Shown piece by piece: positions 26,808-36,809 of a DNA stretch of 64,000 bases (the first letter of the stretch is position 1; each line of letters begins with the position of its first letter). The DNA comes from Prevotella sp. (GTDB lineage: Bacteria > Bacteroidota > Bacteroidia > Bacteroidales > Bacteroidaceae). Both the position numbers and the translations under genes were made by a program. The notes below the pieces were generated by a model that was given only the letters and a program-made list of their open reading frames with translations, had not been told where the DNA came from and did not search any database. The stretch is taken from the NCBI GenBank assembly GCA_017619755.1, contig JAFZRU010000067.1, positions 1-64,000 of the forward strand. Reading direction: 5' to 3'.

Positions 26808-26861
26808 GAATCTAGAAAATCTAGAGAATCTAGAGAATCTAGAAAATCTAGAGAATCTAGA
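26808..26861. repeat. Six tandem 9-bp repeats (RAATCTAGA)
   Basis: Six exact-length units, GAATCTAGA or AAATCTAGA, run without gaps directly after the DUF3108 stop codon and end 32 bp before leuS. Each contains the palindrome TCTAGA. No gene or T-tract terminator is evident. Confidence 0.9.
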
Positions 26862-26893
26862 AAAACCCCAGAAAAAAATCAATCAATATAACA

Positions 26894-29755
26894 ATGGAAT
26901 ACAATTTCAACGACATTGAGAAAAAATGGCAAAAACGGTGGGTGGAGCAACACACCTACCAAGTGAGCGAAGACCCTGAAAAGAAGAAATTCTACGTGCT
27001 CAATATGTTCCCATACCCCTCCGGCGCGGGCCTGCACGTGGGACACCCGTTAGGATACATCGCCTCCGACATCTACGCACGATACAAGCGCCAGCAAGGT
27101 TATAACGTGCTCAACCCCATGGGATATGACGCCTATGGCCTGCCGGCTGAGCAATACGCCATCCAAACGGGACAGCACCCCGCCATCACCACGGTGAGCA
27201 ACATCGAACGCTACCGCCAACAACTCGACAAGATAGGCTTCTGCTTCGACTGGAGCAGAGAAGTGCGCACCTGCGACCCAGGGTATTACAAATGGACACA
27301 ATGGGCCTTCCAGAAAATGTTCAACTCCTACTATGACAACAACGCCAAGCGCGCACTCCCCATCTCCCAACTCGTGGAGCATTTTGAAAAGGAAGGCACG
27401 CAAAACCTCGACGCAGCATGCACTGAAGAGTTGAACTTCACAGCAGAGCAGTGGAAAGCCATGGACGACAAACAACGTCAAGAGACTCTGATGAACTACC
27501 GCATCGCCTACCTTGGAGAAACCATGGTGAACTGGTGCGCCGGCCTTGGCACCGTGTTGGCCAACGACGAGGTGGTGGAAGGCCTCAGCGTGAGAGGCGG
27601 CTTCCCCGTGGTGCAGAAGAAGATGCAGCAATGGTGCCTCCGTGTGTCGGCATACGCACAACGGTTGCTCGACGGCCTCGACACCATCGAGTGGACTGAC
27701 TCGCTCAAGGAGACACAGCGCAACTGGATAGGTCGCTCGGAAGGAGCGGAGGTGGTGTTCCACGTGAAAGACAGCGACATCGACTTCACCATCTTCACCA
27801 CCAGGGCCGACACCATGTTCGGCGTCACTTTCATGGTGCTTGCACCAGAGAGCGAACTGGTGGGAAAAGTGACCACCGCCGAGCAGCAAAAGACCGTGGA
27901 AGAATACGTGGCCAACACCAAGAAGCGCACCGAGAGAGACAGGATAGCCGACAAGAAAGTCACGGGCGTGTTCACAGGTGCATACGCCATCAACCCCTTC
28001 ACTGGAGAGGCCATCCCCATCTGGGTGAGCGACTACGTGCTTGCCGGTTACGGCACCGGCGCCATCATGGCCGTCCCGGCGCATGACTCACGTGACTACG
28101 CCTTTGCCAAGCACTTCTCACTGCCCATCATACCACTTGTGGAAGGTTGCGACGTGAGCGAGGAGAGTTTCGATGCCAAGGAAGGCATCGTATGCAACTC
28201 ACCGCGCCCTGACGTGAAGCCATACATCGACTTCTCACTCAACGGCCTCACCATCAAGGAAGCCATCGAGGCCACCAAGAAATACGTGGCCGAGCACCAC
28301 TTGGGCAGGGTGAAGGTGAACTACCGTCTGCGCGACGCCATCTTCTCCCGCCAGCGTTACTGGGGAGAGCCATTCCCCGTGTATTATGTGGACGGCATGC
28401 CACAGATGATACCCGAACACAAACTGCCCATCGAACTGCCCGAGATAGACAAGTACCAACCCACCGAGAGCGGCGAGCCGCCATTGGGCAGGGCCACCAA
28501 GTGGGCATGGGACACCGTCAAGGAAGAAGTGGTGGACAAGAGCCTCATCGACAACAAGACGGTCTTCCCCATCGAACTCAACACCATGCCGGGCTTCGCC
28601 GGTTCGTCGGCATACTACCTCCGCTATATGGACCCGCACAACGACCAGGCCCTCGTAGCCAAGGAAAAAGACGAGTACTGGCAAAACGTGGACCTCTACG
28701 TGGGAGGCACCGAGCACGCCACAGGACACCTCATCTACTCCCGCTTCTGGAACAAGTTCTTGCACGACTACGGCTACTCCTGCAAGGAAGAACCCTTCCA
28801 GAAACTCATCAACCAAGGCATGATCCAGGGGCGCAGCAACTTCGTCTATCGCATCAACAACACCGACACCACCGCCAACCCCGTCTTCGTGAGCAAGGGC
28901 CTCAAAGACCAATATGAGACCACTGCCATCCACGTGGATGTCAACATCGTCGATGCCGACGTACTCGACATCGAGGCCTTCAAGGCATGGAGACCCGAAT
29001 ACAAGCACGCAGAGTTCATTCTCGAAGACGGCAAGTACGTCTGTGGCAACAGCGTGGAGAAAATGTCGAAGTCGATGTTCAACGTCGTCAACCCCGACAT
29101 GATTGTGGAACGCTTCGGTGCCGACACTCTCCGCCTCTACGAGATGTTCCTCGGACCAGTGGAGCAGAGCAAACCTTGGGACACCAACGGCATTGACGGA
29201 TGTCACCGCTTCCTCAAGAAATTCTGGGCACTCTTCTACGGCAGCGACAAGAACAACACCCAACTCACCGTAGATGACCAACCTGCCACACCCGAAATGC
29301 TCAAGAGCCTGCACAAACTCATCAAGAAAGTGAGCCAAGACATCGAGAATTTCTCCTACAACACCTCTGTGGCCGCCTTCATGATCGCCGTCAACGAACT
29401 CACCCAGCAGAAATGTCACAACAGGGAGGTGCTCCGCACCATGGTGAGCCTCATCGCCCCCTTCACGCCACACATCGCCGAAGAACTGTGGGAGGCCCTT
29501 GGAGAGCAAGGGTCGGTGTGCGACAGCACCTGGCCCAAGTATGATGAGCAATACCTTGTGGAGAGCATGATGCAACTCACCATCTCCTTCAACGGAAAGG
29601 CAAGATACCAAATGCAATTCCCCGTGGATGCCACAAATGATAACATCCAACAAGCCGTACTGGCAGAAGAGCGGTCTGCCAAGTACATGGCAGGAAAGAA
29701 AGTGGTGAAAGTCATCATCGTACCTAAGAAAATCGTCAACGTAGTGGTAAAATAG
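26894..29755 (+). CDS. leuS: Leucyl-tRNA synthetase
   Basis: This 953-residue class I synthetase charges tRNA-Leu. The HIGH motif is HVGH at residues 48-51 ([16 protein letters not shown]) and the KMSKS motif at residues 723-727 ([15 protein letters not shown]). The CP1 editing domain contains [19 protein letters not shown] and [31 protein letters not shown] sequence. An insertion in the catalytic half explains the length above the roughly 860 of E. coli, as in other Bacteroidota. The yitT gene follows after 7 bp. Confidence 0.97.
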   Translation: MEYNFNDIEKKWQKRWVEQHTYQVSEDPEKKKFYVLNMFPYPSGAGLHVGHPLGYIASDIYARYKRQQGYNVLNPMGYDAYGLPAEQYAIQTGQHPAITTVSNIERYRQQLDKIGFCFDWSREVRTCDPGYYKWTQWAFQKMFNSYYDNNAKRALPISQLVEHFEKEGTQNLDAACTEELNFTAEQWKAMDDKQRQETLMNYRIAYLGETMVNWCAGLGTVLANDEVVEGLSVRGGFPVVQKKMQQWCLRVSAYAQRLLDGLDTIEWTDSLKETQRNWIGRSEGAEVVFHVKDSDIDFTIFTTRADTMFGVTFMVLAPESELVGKVTTAEQQKTVEEYVANTKKRTERDRIADKKVTGVFTGAYAINPFTGEAIPIWVSDYVLAGYGTGAIMAVPAHDSRDYAFAKHFSLPIIPLVEGCDVSEESFDAKEGIVCNSPRPDVKPYIDFSLNGLTIKEAIEATKKYVAEHHLGRVKVNYRLRDAIFSRQRYWGEPFPVYYVDGMPQMIPEHKLPIELPEIDKYQPTESGEPPLGRATKWAWDTVKEEVVDKSLIDNKTVFPIELNTMPGFAGSSAYYLRYMDPHNDQALVAKEKDEYWQNVDLYVGGTEHATGHLIYSRFWNKFLHDYGYSCKEEPFQKLINQGMIQGRSNFVYRINNTDTTANPVFVSKGLKDQYETTAIHVDVNIVDADVLDIEAFKAWRPEYKHAEFILEDGKYVCGNSVEKMSKSMFNVVNPDMIVERFGADTLRLYEMFLGPVEQSKPWDTNGIDGCHRFLKKFWALFYGSDKNNTQLTVDDQPATPEMLKSLHKLIKKVSQDIENFSYNTSVAAFMIAVNELTQQKCHNREVLRTMVSLIAPFTPHIAEELWEALGEQGSVCDSTWPKYDEQYLVESMMQLTISFNGKARYQMQFPVDATNDNIQQAVLAEERSAKYMAGKKVVKVIIVPKKIVNVVVK

Positions 29756-29762
29756 CACACTG

Positions 29763-30752
29763 ATGCCAACCAACAACCAACACATACTCAACGAGGCCAA
29801 GGATTATCTCTACATCACCCTTGGCCTCTTGCTCTACACCATCGGGTGGACGGTTTTCCTGCTGCCATACGAGATAGTGACAGGAGGAGTGACCGGCATA
29901 TCGGCCATCATCTTCTACGCCACCAATGCCAACGGAAACGGACTGCCCATCAACTACAGCTATTTCACCATCAACGCCATCCTGCTCGTACTGGCGCTGA
30001 AAATCCTCGGATGGAAATTCCTCGTGAAAACCATCTACGCCATCTTCGCCCTCTCCCTCATGCTCGGCGTGGCACAGGACGTGATGACCAACGACGACGG
30101 TACGATGATACACATCCTGGGAGATGAGAATTTCATGTCGCTCCTCATCGGGTGTTGCTTCACGGGGACATCGCTCGCTGTCGTGTTCCTACACAACGGA
30201 AGCACCGGAGGAACAGACATCGTGGCGGCCGTTGTCAACAAATACCGAAACATGTCGCTCGGCACCATCCTCATCTTCGTTGACTTGATCATCATCGGTT
30301 CCAGCTTCCCCATCTTCATCTACGCCAGAGACTTCACCATCACCCAAGCCCTTTACAAAATTGTCTTCGGACTATGCACCATGGTGGTGGAGAATTTCGT
30401 ACTTGACTACGTGATGAACTCAAGGAGAGAGTCGGTGCAGTTTTTCATCTTCTCCCAAAAATACCAGGAGATAGCCTATGCCATCGGCACCAAGATGAAC
30501 CATGGGGTCACCATTCTCGACGGACACGGGTGGTACACCGGACAGGACATAAAAGTGCTGTGCATCCTCGCAAGAAAGAGAGAGAGTGTCAGCATTTTCC
30601 GACTCATCAAATCCATCGACCCCAACGCCTTTGTCAGCCAAAGCAGCGTCATCGGTGTTTATGGAGAGGGTTTCGACGAATTGAAAGTAAAAATCAAGAA
30701 AAATGAAAATGAAGATAGTATTCGCAACCAACAACCTACACAAGTTGAGTGA
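29763..30752 (+). CDS. YitT family membrane protein
   Basis: This 329-residue membrane protein has about five to six transmembrane segments in the first 220 residues ([32 protein letters not shown] and so on), followed by a cytoplasmic DUF2179 domain (REDQ-free here: [20 protein letters not shown]). The motif [25 protein letters not shown] is diagnostic of YitT/DUF161 proteins. Transport substrate and function are unknown. Its 3' end overlaps the start of rdgB by 50 bp in another frame. Confidence 0.85.
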   Translation: MPTNNQHILNEAKDYLYITLGLLLYTIGWTVFLLPYEIVTGGVTGISAIIFYATNANGNGLPINYSYFTINAILLVLALKILGWKFLVKTIYAIFALSLMLGVAQDVMTNDDGTMIHILGDENFMSLLIGCCFTGTSLAVVFLHNGSTGGTDIVAAVVNKYRNMSLGTILIFVDLIIIGSSFPIFIYARDFTITQALYKIVFGLCTMVVENFVLDYVMNSRRESVQFFIFSQKYQEIAYAIGTKMNHGVTILDGHGWYTGQDIKVLCILARKRESVSIFRLIKSIDPNAFVSQSSVIGVYGEGFDELKVKIKKNENEDSIRNQQPTQVE

Positions 30753-31299
30753 GATAAGGGACATCTTGGGAGAGCATTTTGACGTGCTCTCACTCAGTGA
30801 CATCGGATGCCACGAAGACATCCCGGAAACCGCCGACACCTTGGAAGGAAACGCATTGCTGAAAGCACAATATGTGGCGGACAACTACCATATCAGTTGC
30901 TTTGCCGACGACACCGGACTGGAAGTGGACGCTCTCGGCGGGGCACCGGGGGTGTATTCCGCCAGGTATGCCGGAGGAGTAGGACACGACAGCGAGGCAA
31001 ATATGAGGAAATTGCTGAAAGAATTAGGAGAAAATAACAATCGGAAGGCAAGATTCCGCACGGTCATCGCGTTAATAGAATTAGAGAAAGGTCAAACCAC
31101 CTGCTTTGAGGGAATCGTGAATGGGCAAATCACCCGTGAGCGACACGGACAAGAAGGTTTCGGCTACGACCCCATCTTCCAACCCGACGGCTACGACCAA
31201 ACTTTCGCACAATTAGGGATGGACATCAAAAACCATATCTCACATCGGGCAAAAGCGGTGGAGAAACTGGCTACACACCTCCTGAAGAAAACCCATTGA
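30703..31299 (+). CDS. rdgB: XTP/dITP diphosphatase (Ham1/RdgB)
   Basis: This 198-residue house-cleaning enzyme hydrolyses dITP and XTP to keep deaminated purines out of DNA. Signature segments are [40 protein letters not shown], and [20 protein letters not shown], and the end is [13 protein letters not shown]. It begins inside the last 50 bp of yitT; an in-frame ATG at 30709 is an equally possible start. The porZ gene follows after 3 bp. Confidence 0.95.
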   Translation: MKMKIVFATNNLHKLSEIRDILGEHFDVLSLSDIGCHEDIPETADTLEGNALLKAQYVADNYHISCFADDTGLEVDALGGAPGVYSARYAGGVGHDSEANMRKLLKELGENNNRKARFRTVIALIELEKGQTTCFEGIVNGQITRERHGQEGFGYDPIFQPDGYDQTFAQLGMDIKNHISHRAKAVEKLATHLLKKTH

Positions 31300-31302
31300 A
31301 AC

Positions 31303-33585
31303 ATGAAAAGACTGACCACCACATTCCTTTTGCTGGCACTCCTCGCCATCGTCCGGGGAGGCCCCATCGGCTCGTGGACCAGCTACCTGGCCTACAGCGA
31401 CATCACCGACATTGCGCCCGCCGGGAAAAGGGTGTACGTGCTCAGTTCCAAGGGCCTCTTCGCCTACAACACCTCCGACAACAGCGTGCAAACCTTCGAC
31501 AAGATGAACGCGCTGAACGACTGCAACATCGCACACATTGATTATTGCAAGTCGGCCAAAAGACTTTTCATCGTCTATGAGAACAACAATTTCGACCTCC
31601 TCGACGACAAGGACAACGTGGTGAACATCTCCGACTACTACAACAAGTCGATGACGGTGGATAAAACCATCAACAGCGTGAAAGTCATAGGAAAAGACGC
31701 TTTCATCTCCACCAACTTCGGAATACTCAAAGTCAACGTGGCAGATGCTGAAATCACTGCCACCTACAACTTGGGGAGGAAAGTCTGCGACGCCATCACG
31801 CACGACAACCACATCTATGCCGCTTGCGGAGAAGAGGGCATCATCAAGGGAAGCACTAAGGACAACCTCCTCGACAAAGGCAACTGGAGCAAGGAGGCGG
31901 ACATCAAGGCAGAACACCTCTTCGAACTCAACGGCCAACTGCTCGCCGCCACCAACGGCGTCATTTACAAGAAAAACGGCAATGAGTGGAGCGTGGCCTA
32001 CGAATACGCCTTCACATCCTGCCACTTGACCGACGGTCAACTACTCTTCGTGCAAGACCACGAGGTTTTGGCCTTGGCCAACGTCAACACGCCCACATAC
32101 ATCCGTCAGAATGACTACACCCTCAAGGCGGTGGCATACGACAACACCAACCATTGCTACTGGAGCAACCAAGGTGACGGAAAACTATGCTCCTTCACCC
32201 TCGATGAAGAAAACAATCCATCCCCACAAAACACGAACATCAACCCCGACGGGCCCAAGTACAACTATTTCGGCTTCCTCACCCACTCCAACAACACCCT
32301 TTGGTCATGTGGAGGAGGCTTTGGTGCAGGGGCGGAACTCTTCAGGAAGGCCGCCGTGCAAGTGATGCAAGCCGACCAATGGACCATCTACCAAGATGAG
32401 GTGGAAGGGGCCAACTACCGCTTTGAAGACCTTACATGCCTCGACATCGACCCCAAAAACAAAAACCATATCTTTGCAGGGGGAAGAACGGGACTGTATG
32501 AATACATGGATGAGAAAATCATCAACCACTACAATGCGGACAATAGTCCGTTGGGGTCTGCCACCGACAGCAACAGCAAAAACTACATCCTCACGCTCGG
32601 CATCAAGTTTGACAAGCAAGGCAACCTGTGGTGCCTCAACAGTCAAGCCATCGACCGCTCGCTCTTCTGTCTCAATGCCGACGGCACGTGGGAAGACCAC
32701 CATAAGAAAAACCTTATGGAAAACAAGCGGAGTCTTGGTAATATGAAATGCATGTTGCTCGACAGCAGAGGTCTGCTTTGGTTTGTCAACGACCATTGGG
32801 ACACCCCCTCTTTCTATTGCGTGGACCCCACCAACGCCGCCATGAACCACTACACTTCTTTTGTCAACGAGGATGGCACACGTGTGGAAACCACTGGTGT
32901 GAGATGCGTGGCTGAGGACAAGGAGAACAATATCTGGGTGGGCACCAGCGTGGGTCCGCTTATGCTGCCAGCAGCCGATATCGCCAATGGTTCCAACAGC
33001 GTGTTACAACAAATCAAAGTGCCAAGAAACGACGGCACCAACTTCGCCGACTACTTGCTCGGTGGTGCCGACATCACCTGCATGGCCGTCGATGGAGGAA
33101 ACCGAAAATGGTTTGGTACCAATGGTAATGGTGCCTACCTCATCAGTGCCGACAATATGACACAGGTGCAACATTTTCTTACCACCAACAGTGAGTTGCT
33201 CTCCAACAACATAGAGGCCATCGCCATCAATGACCAAACAGGAGAGGTGTTTTTCGGCACTGACAACGGACTATGCTCCTATATGAGCGACGCCAGCGCT
33301 ACCAGTGAGCACATGGACAAAAACAACGTCTATGCCTATCCCAACCCAGTCAAACCTGACTATAATGGTCTTATCACTGTTACTGGTCTCACTATGAACG
33401 CCGACGTGAAAATCGTCACCGCCAGCGGAGCCCTTGTAGCCGAAGGTACGAGCAACGGCGGCATCTTCACCTGGGACGGTTGCGACGATAGTGGAAAGCG
33501 TGTAGCTTCAGGAGTTTATATGGTGCAGACAGCCACGAGCGACGGAAAGAAAGGCACCGTATGCAAAATCGCCATCGTCAGGTGA
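31303..33585 (+). CDS. porZ: Type IX secretion system protein PorZ
   Basis: This 760-residue secreted protein has a signal peptide at about residues 1-20. A repetitive beta-propeller region follows with two-component-regulator-like blades (GKRVYVLSSKGLFAYNTSDN, ENNIWVGTSVGPLMLP, GNRKWFGTNGNGAYL, GEVFFGTDNGLCSYM). It ends in an Ig-like C-terminal sorting domain (VYAYPNPVKPDYNGLITVTG, then GVYMVQTATSDGKKGTVCKIAIVR). The organisation matches PorZ of Porphyromonas gingivalis, a surface part of the attachment complex that processes T9SS cargo. The assignment rests on architecture and length, not on a search. Confidence 0.78.
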   Translation: MKRLTTTFLLLALLAIVRGGPIGSWTSYLAYSDITDIAPAGKRVYVLSSKGLFAYNTSDNSVQTFDKMNALNDCNIAHIDYCKSAKRLFIVYENNNFDLLDDKDNVVNISDYYNKSMTVDKTINSVKVIGKDAFISTNFGILKVNVADAEITATYNLGRKVCDAITHDNHIYAACGEEGIIKGSTKDNLLDKGNWSKEADIKAEHLFELNGQLLAATNGVIYKKNGNEWSVAYEYAFTSCHLTDGQLLFVQDHEVLALANVNTPTYIRQNDYTLKAVAYDNTNHCYWSNQGDGKLCSFTLDEENNPSPQNTNINPDGPKYNYFGFLTHSNNTLWSCGGGFGAGAELFRKAAVQVMQADQWTIYQDEVEGANYRFEDLTCLDIDPKNKNHIFAGGRTGLYEYMDEKIINHYNADNSPLGSATDSNSKNYILTLGIKFDKQGNLWCLNSQAIDRSLFCLNADGTWEDHHKKNLMENKRSLGNMKCMLLDSRGLLWFVNDHWDTPSFYCVDPTNAAMNHYTSFVNEDGTRVETTGVRCVAEDKENNIWVGTSVGPLMLPAADIANGSNSVLQQIKVPRNDGTNFADYLLGGADITCMAVDGGNRKWFGTNGNGAYLISADNMTQVQHFLTTNSELLSNNIEAIAINDQTGEVFFGTDNGLCSYMSDASATSEHMDKNNVYAYPNPVKPDYNGLITVTGLTMNADVKIVTASGALVAEGTSNGGIFTWDGCDDSGKRVASGVYMVQTATSDGKKGTVCKIAIVR

Positions 33586-33588
33586 GCC

Positions 33589-34572
33589 ATGGACAACCCT
33601 CGCGACACGACATTGGACATCGCCCGAGGATGTTGCATGCTATCCATTCTCCTCTTCCACACTGAAGTGTATTACACTGGAGAGGAAATCATCCCCTACG
33701 CCTGCCATGTAGATAACTCGCTGCTTACTTTCACCTTCATCTCCGGCTATTTCTTCTGCAAGACACCCATCAAAGATTTTACTGCTCGGCAGAAACTGCG
33801 TTCCATCTTTCGAGGCATATTCCTGCCTTATCTCCTTTTCACCACCATTCTGGCTCTGCCAAAGGCATTGGTGAAGAGCGATGTCACGCTATTTGACGAA
33901 TTATGGCGGATAGCCACTGGACATGCTTCGTGGTATGTTGCCGCACTGATGGTGGCGGAGGTATTGTTCACCCTGCTCCTGCGCTTTGCACGTCATCTCC
34001 CCCACCCCACCCCGTTGCTATTCGCCGGATGCATACTGCCATTCATTGCCATCGCTGTCGCTTGTCACTTATTTCCCGAAGAGCAACTGCAAGCTATCAA
34101 TCTTTGGTGCTGGCAGAGTGCATTGGTGATGTTGCCCTTCCTGTTTGCAGGCATGCTGTGGAGACAAGAGGATATAATGAAATGGCTTGACCATCCAATG
34201 GTGATGGTGGTGTTGACCGCCATCGTGGTAGTTATGAAATACATGGTGGTGACCTGCCATCTCACCTTCACGTTGGAACCCCTTCATGTGAGTTCGTTTG
34301 CATTGCTTTTACTAGATGGAATGGCTGGAGCACTGCTCATCATCGGCATTTGCCGTCGAATACCCCAATTCACTTCTTTGCAATTCATTGGGCGGCACTC
34401 ACTCATCTATTATTTCTTCTGTGGCGCCGTACCAATGGCGGTTTCCATGGTACTCAATAAATGCGGAATGCCCTACCAAGGCAGCTATTGTCAAGTATTG
34501 CTCGCTTTCATCATCGTGTGCATTGGTACTACAGCTATCACATGGGCAATAGTGAAAATGATGTCAAAGTGA
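33589..34572 (+). CDS. Acyltransferase 3 family membrane protein
   Basis: This 327-residue protein has about ten hydrophobic helices and belongs to the acyltransferase 3 (OafA/WecH-like) family, which moves acyl groups onto cell-surface sugars. The N-terminal TLDIARGCCMLSILLFHTEVYY contains the family's arginine and membrane histidine, followed by FISGYFFCKTPIKDF. A C-terminal FIGRHSLIYYFFCG is also typical. The acceptor is unknown. It is the last gene before the DnaA-box region and begins 3 bp after porZ. Confidence 0.85.
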   Translation: MDNPRDTTLDIARGCCMLSILLFHTEVYYTGEEIIPYACHVDNSLLTFTFISGYFFCKTPIKDFTARQKLRSIFRGIFLPYLLFTTILALPKALVKSDVTLFDELWRIATGHASWYVAALMVAEVLFTLLLRFARHLPHPTPLLFAGCILPFIAIAVACHLFPEEQLQAINLWCWQSALVMLPFLFAGMLWRQEDIMKWLDHPMVMVVLTAIVVVMKYMVVTCHLTFTLEPLHVSSFALLLLDGMAGALLIIGICRRIPQFTSLQFIGRHSLIYYFFCGAVPMAVSMVLNKCGMPYQGSYCQVLLAFIIVCIGTTAITWAIVKMMSK

Positions 34573-34985
34573 CGAATTTTTAAAAAATCTCGGAAACAAG
34601 TTATCCACACTTTGGTGTGGATAACTTGTTTATAACACTGTGGACAATTATTCATTTTTCCACATTTTCAAACCAAGGAGATGGAGCAGTGGAAAAAGAC
34701 AGTATTCCCCCACCCTTTTTCCATTTGTTTTCCATATCAAGTGATGATGAAAAGATGTCCACACATCGTTTTCCACCAAATCAGAAAAATGTGGAAAACC
34801 ACATAAAATACTTGCTAACAAAGGATTATTATCCACATCAAGAATGGGAAAACCATTGGAAGCTATGGATAATTCGTTATCCACCAAGTTATCCACTTTT
34901 CCAACATCCATCATCATCCTTATCATTTTATTTCTTTTTAAAATAAAAAAATAAAGATAATAATGAAATGTGGGAAAAGGACGAG
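34573..34985. other. oriC: Candidate chromosomal replication origin (DnaA-box cluster and AT-rich region)
   Basis: This non-coding stretch contains perfect DnaA boxes TTATCCACA at 34601-34609 (+), 34616-34624 (-) and 34829-34837 (+). One-mismatch boxes lie at 34639-34647 (-), 34656-34664 (+), 34790-34798 (-), 34864-34872 (-), 34877-34885 (+) and 34889-34897 (+), with weaker ones at 34755 and 34769. A very AT-rich segment at 34900-34975 could be the unwinding element. mnmG (gidA) lies about 6 kb to the right, and three parS sites lie within 13 kb. Short ORFs read across the region are accidental. GC skew was not computed. Confidence 0.75.
34596..34629. repeat. Perfect palindrome of two inverted DnaA boxes
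   Basis: Two 15-bp arms (ACAAGTTATCCACAC and its reverse complement) are separated by TTTG. Each arm holds a perfect DnaA box. It lies 24 bp after the acyltransferase stop codon and could also act as a weak hairpin in RNA. Confidence 0.9.
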
Positions 34986-34989
34986 CGTA

Positions 34990-35023
34990 CAAAAAAATAA
35001 GAGGAACTAAATTAGTTCCTCTT
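34990..35023 (-). terminator. Terminator of the nucleoside kinase gene
   Basis: A 12-bp inverted repeat (AAGAGGAACTAA / TTAGTTCCTCTT, 34999-35023) follows the kinase stop on the minus strand and is succeeded there by ATTTTTTT. It marks the right edge of the origin-like region. Confidence 0.8.
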
Positions 35024-35032
35024 GTAGTAGTC

Positions 35033-36712
35033 TCAATACTTGAAGCTGGAGCCTCCCACAAACTCACGCATGATGCTGGTAGGAGGTATTTCCTTGTCGC
35101 TTACTGGAAGGAAATAGTGTATGAACTTGAGGAGGCGGTGTGCCTCAGTGTATTCCGGTACATTTTTAGGAACGGTGGAGAGGATGACCTCCGCATTGTT
35201 GCGCAAGACGGCAAATTCGATGTTGAGGGCTGAGTTGAACATCACGTCGGCGGTCTCTTGGAAGGGTAGTATCCATTTCTCCTCCGCTTCACACACATTG
35301 GGCCATACGCGGATGGTTTCACAGGCGTTGAAGGCTCCCTTGTTGTAGTCGCGTATGATGCGTCTCAGGAGGCGGTTGTCACGAGTGGGAATCCAGTTAT
35401 GATCGTCGAGTGAAACACTGGTGAGTGCGGAGACGAAAATCTTGAAGCACATCTCTTGTGGTATGTTTTTCGTCAGCAGTGGATTGAGTGCGTGTATTCC
35501 CTCGATGATGAGTACGTTGTCACCTTGCAGTTTGAGTTTTTTGCCATTGTACTCCCTTTTACCAGTGACGAAATTAAATTCAGGCACCTCCACGCGTTCT
35601 CCTTTCATCAGCCGCTCCAAATGTTCTTCGAGCAATTCACAGTCCACCGCCTTGATGTTGTCGAAGTCATATTGTCCGTTGGGCAGCAACGGCGTATCTA
35701 CGCGGTTGACGAAATAATCATCTGTGGAGAAGGAGATGGGTCTCAATCCGCAGGCGAGGAGTTGTATGGACAGACGTTTGGTGAACGTAGTCTTTCCGGA
35801 ACTTGAGGGGCCGGTGATGAGTACGATGCGCACTTTGCGCTCTTCTTCGCGGAAGCGTCGGTCTATTTCCTCTGCTATCTGCACGATTTTCTTCTCCTGT
35901 AGAGCTTCACTCACCTGAATGAGTTCTGACGCATATCCCTTGAGGATGGCCTTGTTGACGTCTCCTGCATTGGACAGTCGCATAATGATGTCCCATTTCA
36001 CCTTTTCGGCGAACATCTCAAAAGTTCGTGGCATATCCCTCTTCTCCGCGAGTTGTAGTGGATTGTGGATGTCGGGTACACGTAATAATAAACCATCATA
36101 GATAAGTTCGAGTCCCCACACTTTCAGGTAGCCTGCCGACGGCACCAATGGGCCGTAGTAGTAGTCCACCGTGTTGCCCAAGGTGTAGTAGTCGCTGTAG
36201 ATTTGGCCGCTCGTTTCAAGAAGTTTCACCTTGTCGGAGAAACCTCTCTCCTTAAACACCCTGATGGCTTCTTCCGTGGTGGCCTCCGTCCGTCTGAAGG
36301 GCATGTCGAGGTTGATGATTTCCGCCATTCGCTGTTTGATGCGCTCTACATCCTCCGTTGTGAGTCCCTCCCCTCCCTTTTTTTTGAAATTGCAATAATA
36401 ACCTCTTGAGAGAGAGTGTTCGATAAAGAGTTTGCTTGCAGGGAACAGGTCGCTGACTGCCTTGTATAGCACGAAGCAAAGTGAGCGCACATACACATTA
36501 AATCCCACACCTTCCCTGGCATCGACAAACTCCACATCTCTGTTTTGGAAGAGGCGGAATTTCAGCCCTTGTGCGGTGTTGTTCACTTTGGCAGCCACTA
36601 CTGGGAATGGCAGTTTGATTTCATCGGCAAACACTTGATAGACATCGAGCAGTGACACTCCCTCTGAGAAGCTCTTCGTCACGTTGATGTTCTTGCATCT
36701 GATTTGTAACAT
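35033..36712 (-). CDS. Nucleoside kinase (uridine kinase-like) with TGS/ThrRS-like N-terminus
   Basis: This 559-residue protein is a fusion. The N-terminal 60 residues are TGS-like (MLQIRCKNINVTKSFSEGVSLLDVYQVF). The next segment of about 200 residues resembles the second additional domain of threonyl-tRNA synthetase (FIEHSLSRGYYCNF). A P-loop kinase of the uridine kinase/phosphoribulokinase type follows, with Walker A GPSSSGKTT at about residues 301-309 and ISFSTDDYFVNR. It probably phosphorylates a nucleoside; the role of the synthetase-like half is unknown. The start at 36712 is preferred over 36739 because the TGS fold begins there. Confidence 0.83.
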   Translation of the reverse strand: MLQIRCKNINVTKSFSEGVSLLDVYQVFADEIKLPFPVVAAKVNNTAQGLKFRLFQNRDVEFVDAREGVGFNVYVRSLCFVLYKAVSDLFPASKLFIEHSLSRGYYCNFKKKGGEGLTTEDVERIKQRMAEIINLDMPFRRTEATTEEAIRVFKERGFSDKVKLLETSGQIYSDYYTLGNTVDYYYGPLVPSAGYLKVWGLELIYDGLLLRVPDIHNPLQLAEKRDMPRTFEMFAEKVKWDIIMRLSNAGDVNKAILKGYASELIQVSEALQEKKIVQIAEEIDRRFREEERKVRIVLITGPSSSGKTTFTKRLSIQLLACGLRPISFSTDDYFVNRVDTPLLPNGQYDFDNIKAVDCELLEEHLERLMKGERVEVPEFNFVTGKREYNGKKLKLQGDNVLIIEGIHALNPLLTKNIPQEMCFKIFVSALTSVSLDDHNWIPTRDNRLLRRIIRDYNKGAFNACETIRVWPNVCEAEEKWILPFQETADVMFNSALNIEFAVLRNNAEVILSTVPKNVPEYTEAHRLLKFIHYFLPVSDKEIPPTSIMREFVGGSSFKY

Positions 36713-36809
36713 AGGCGTTGATGTTGTTGTTGCATGCAAAAGTACGAAAAAAAGGCGATATGATGTTTATTTTTCTTGTTTATTCACCAAAAAGTGGGTT
36801 GGCAAGATG

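Noticed and set aside
27756..27771. A fourth parS-like sequence (two mismatches) inside leuS
   Set aside because: TGTTCCACGTGAAAGA has two mismatches, breaks the palindrome and is fully explained by the conserved LeuRS coding sequence (VFHVKD), so chance is the simpler explanation.
34617..35067. Short open reading frames across the DnaA-box cluster on both strands
   Set aside because: They are low-complexity translations of AT-rich repeats and DnaA boxes with no recognisable domain; the region behaves as a non-coding origin-like segment.
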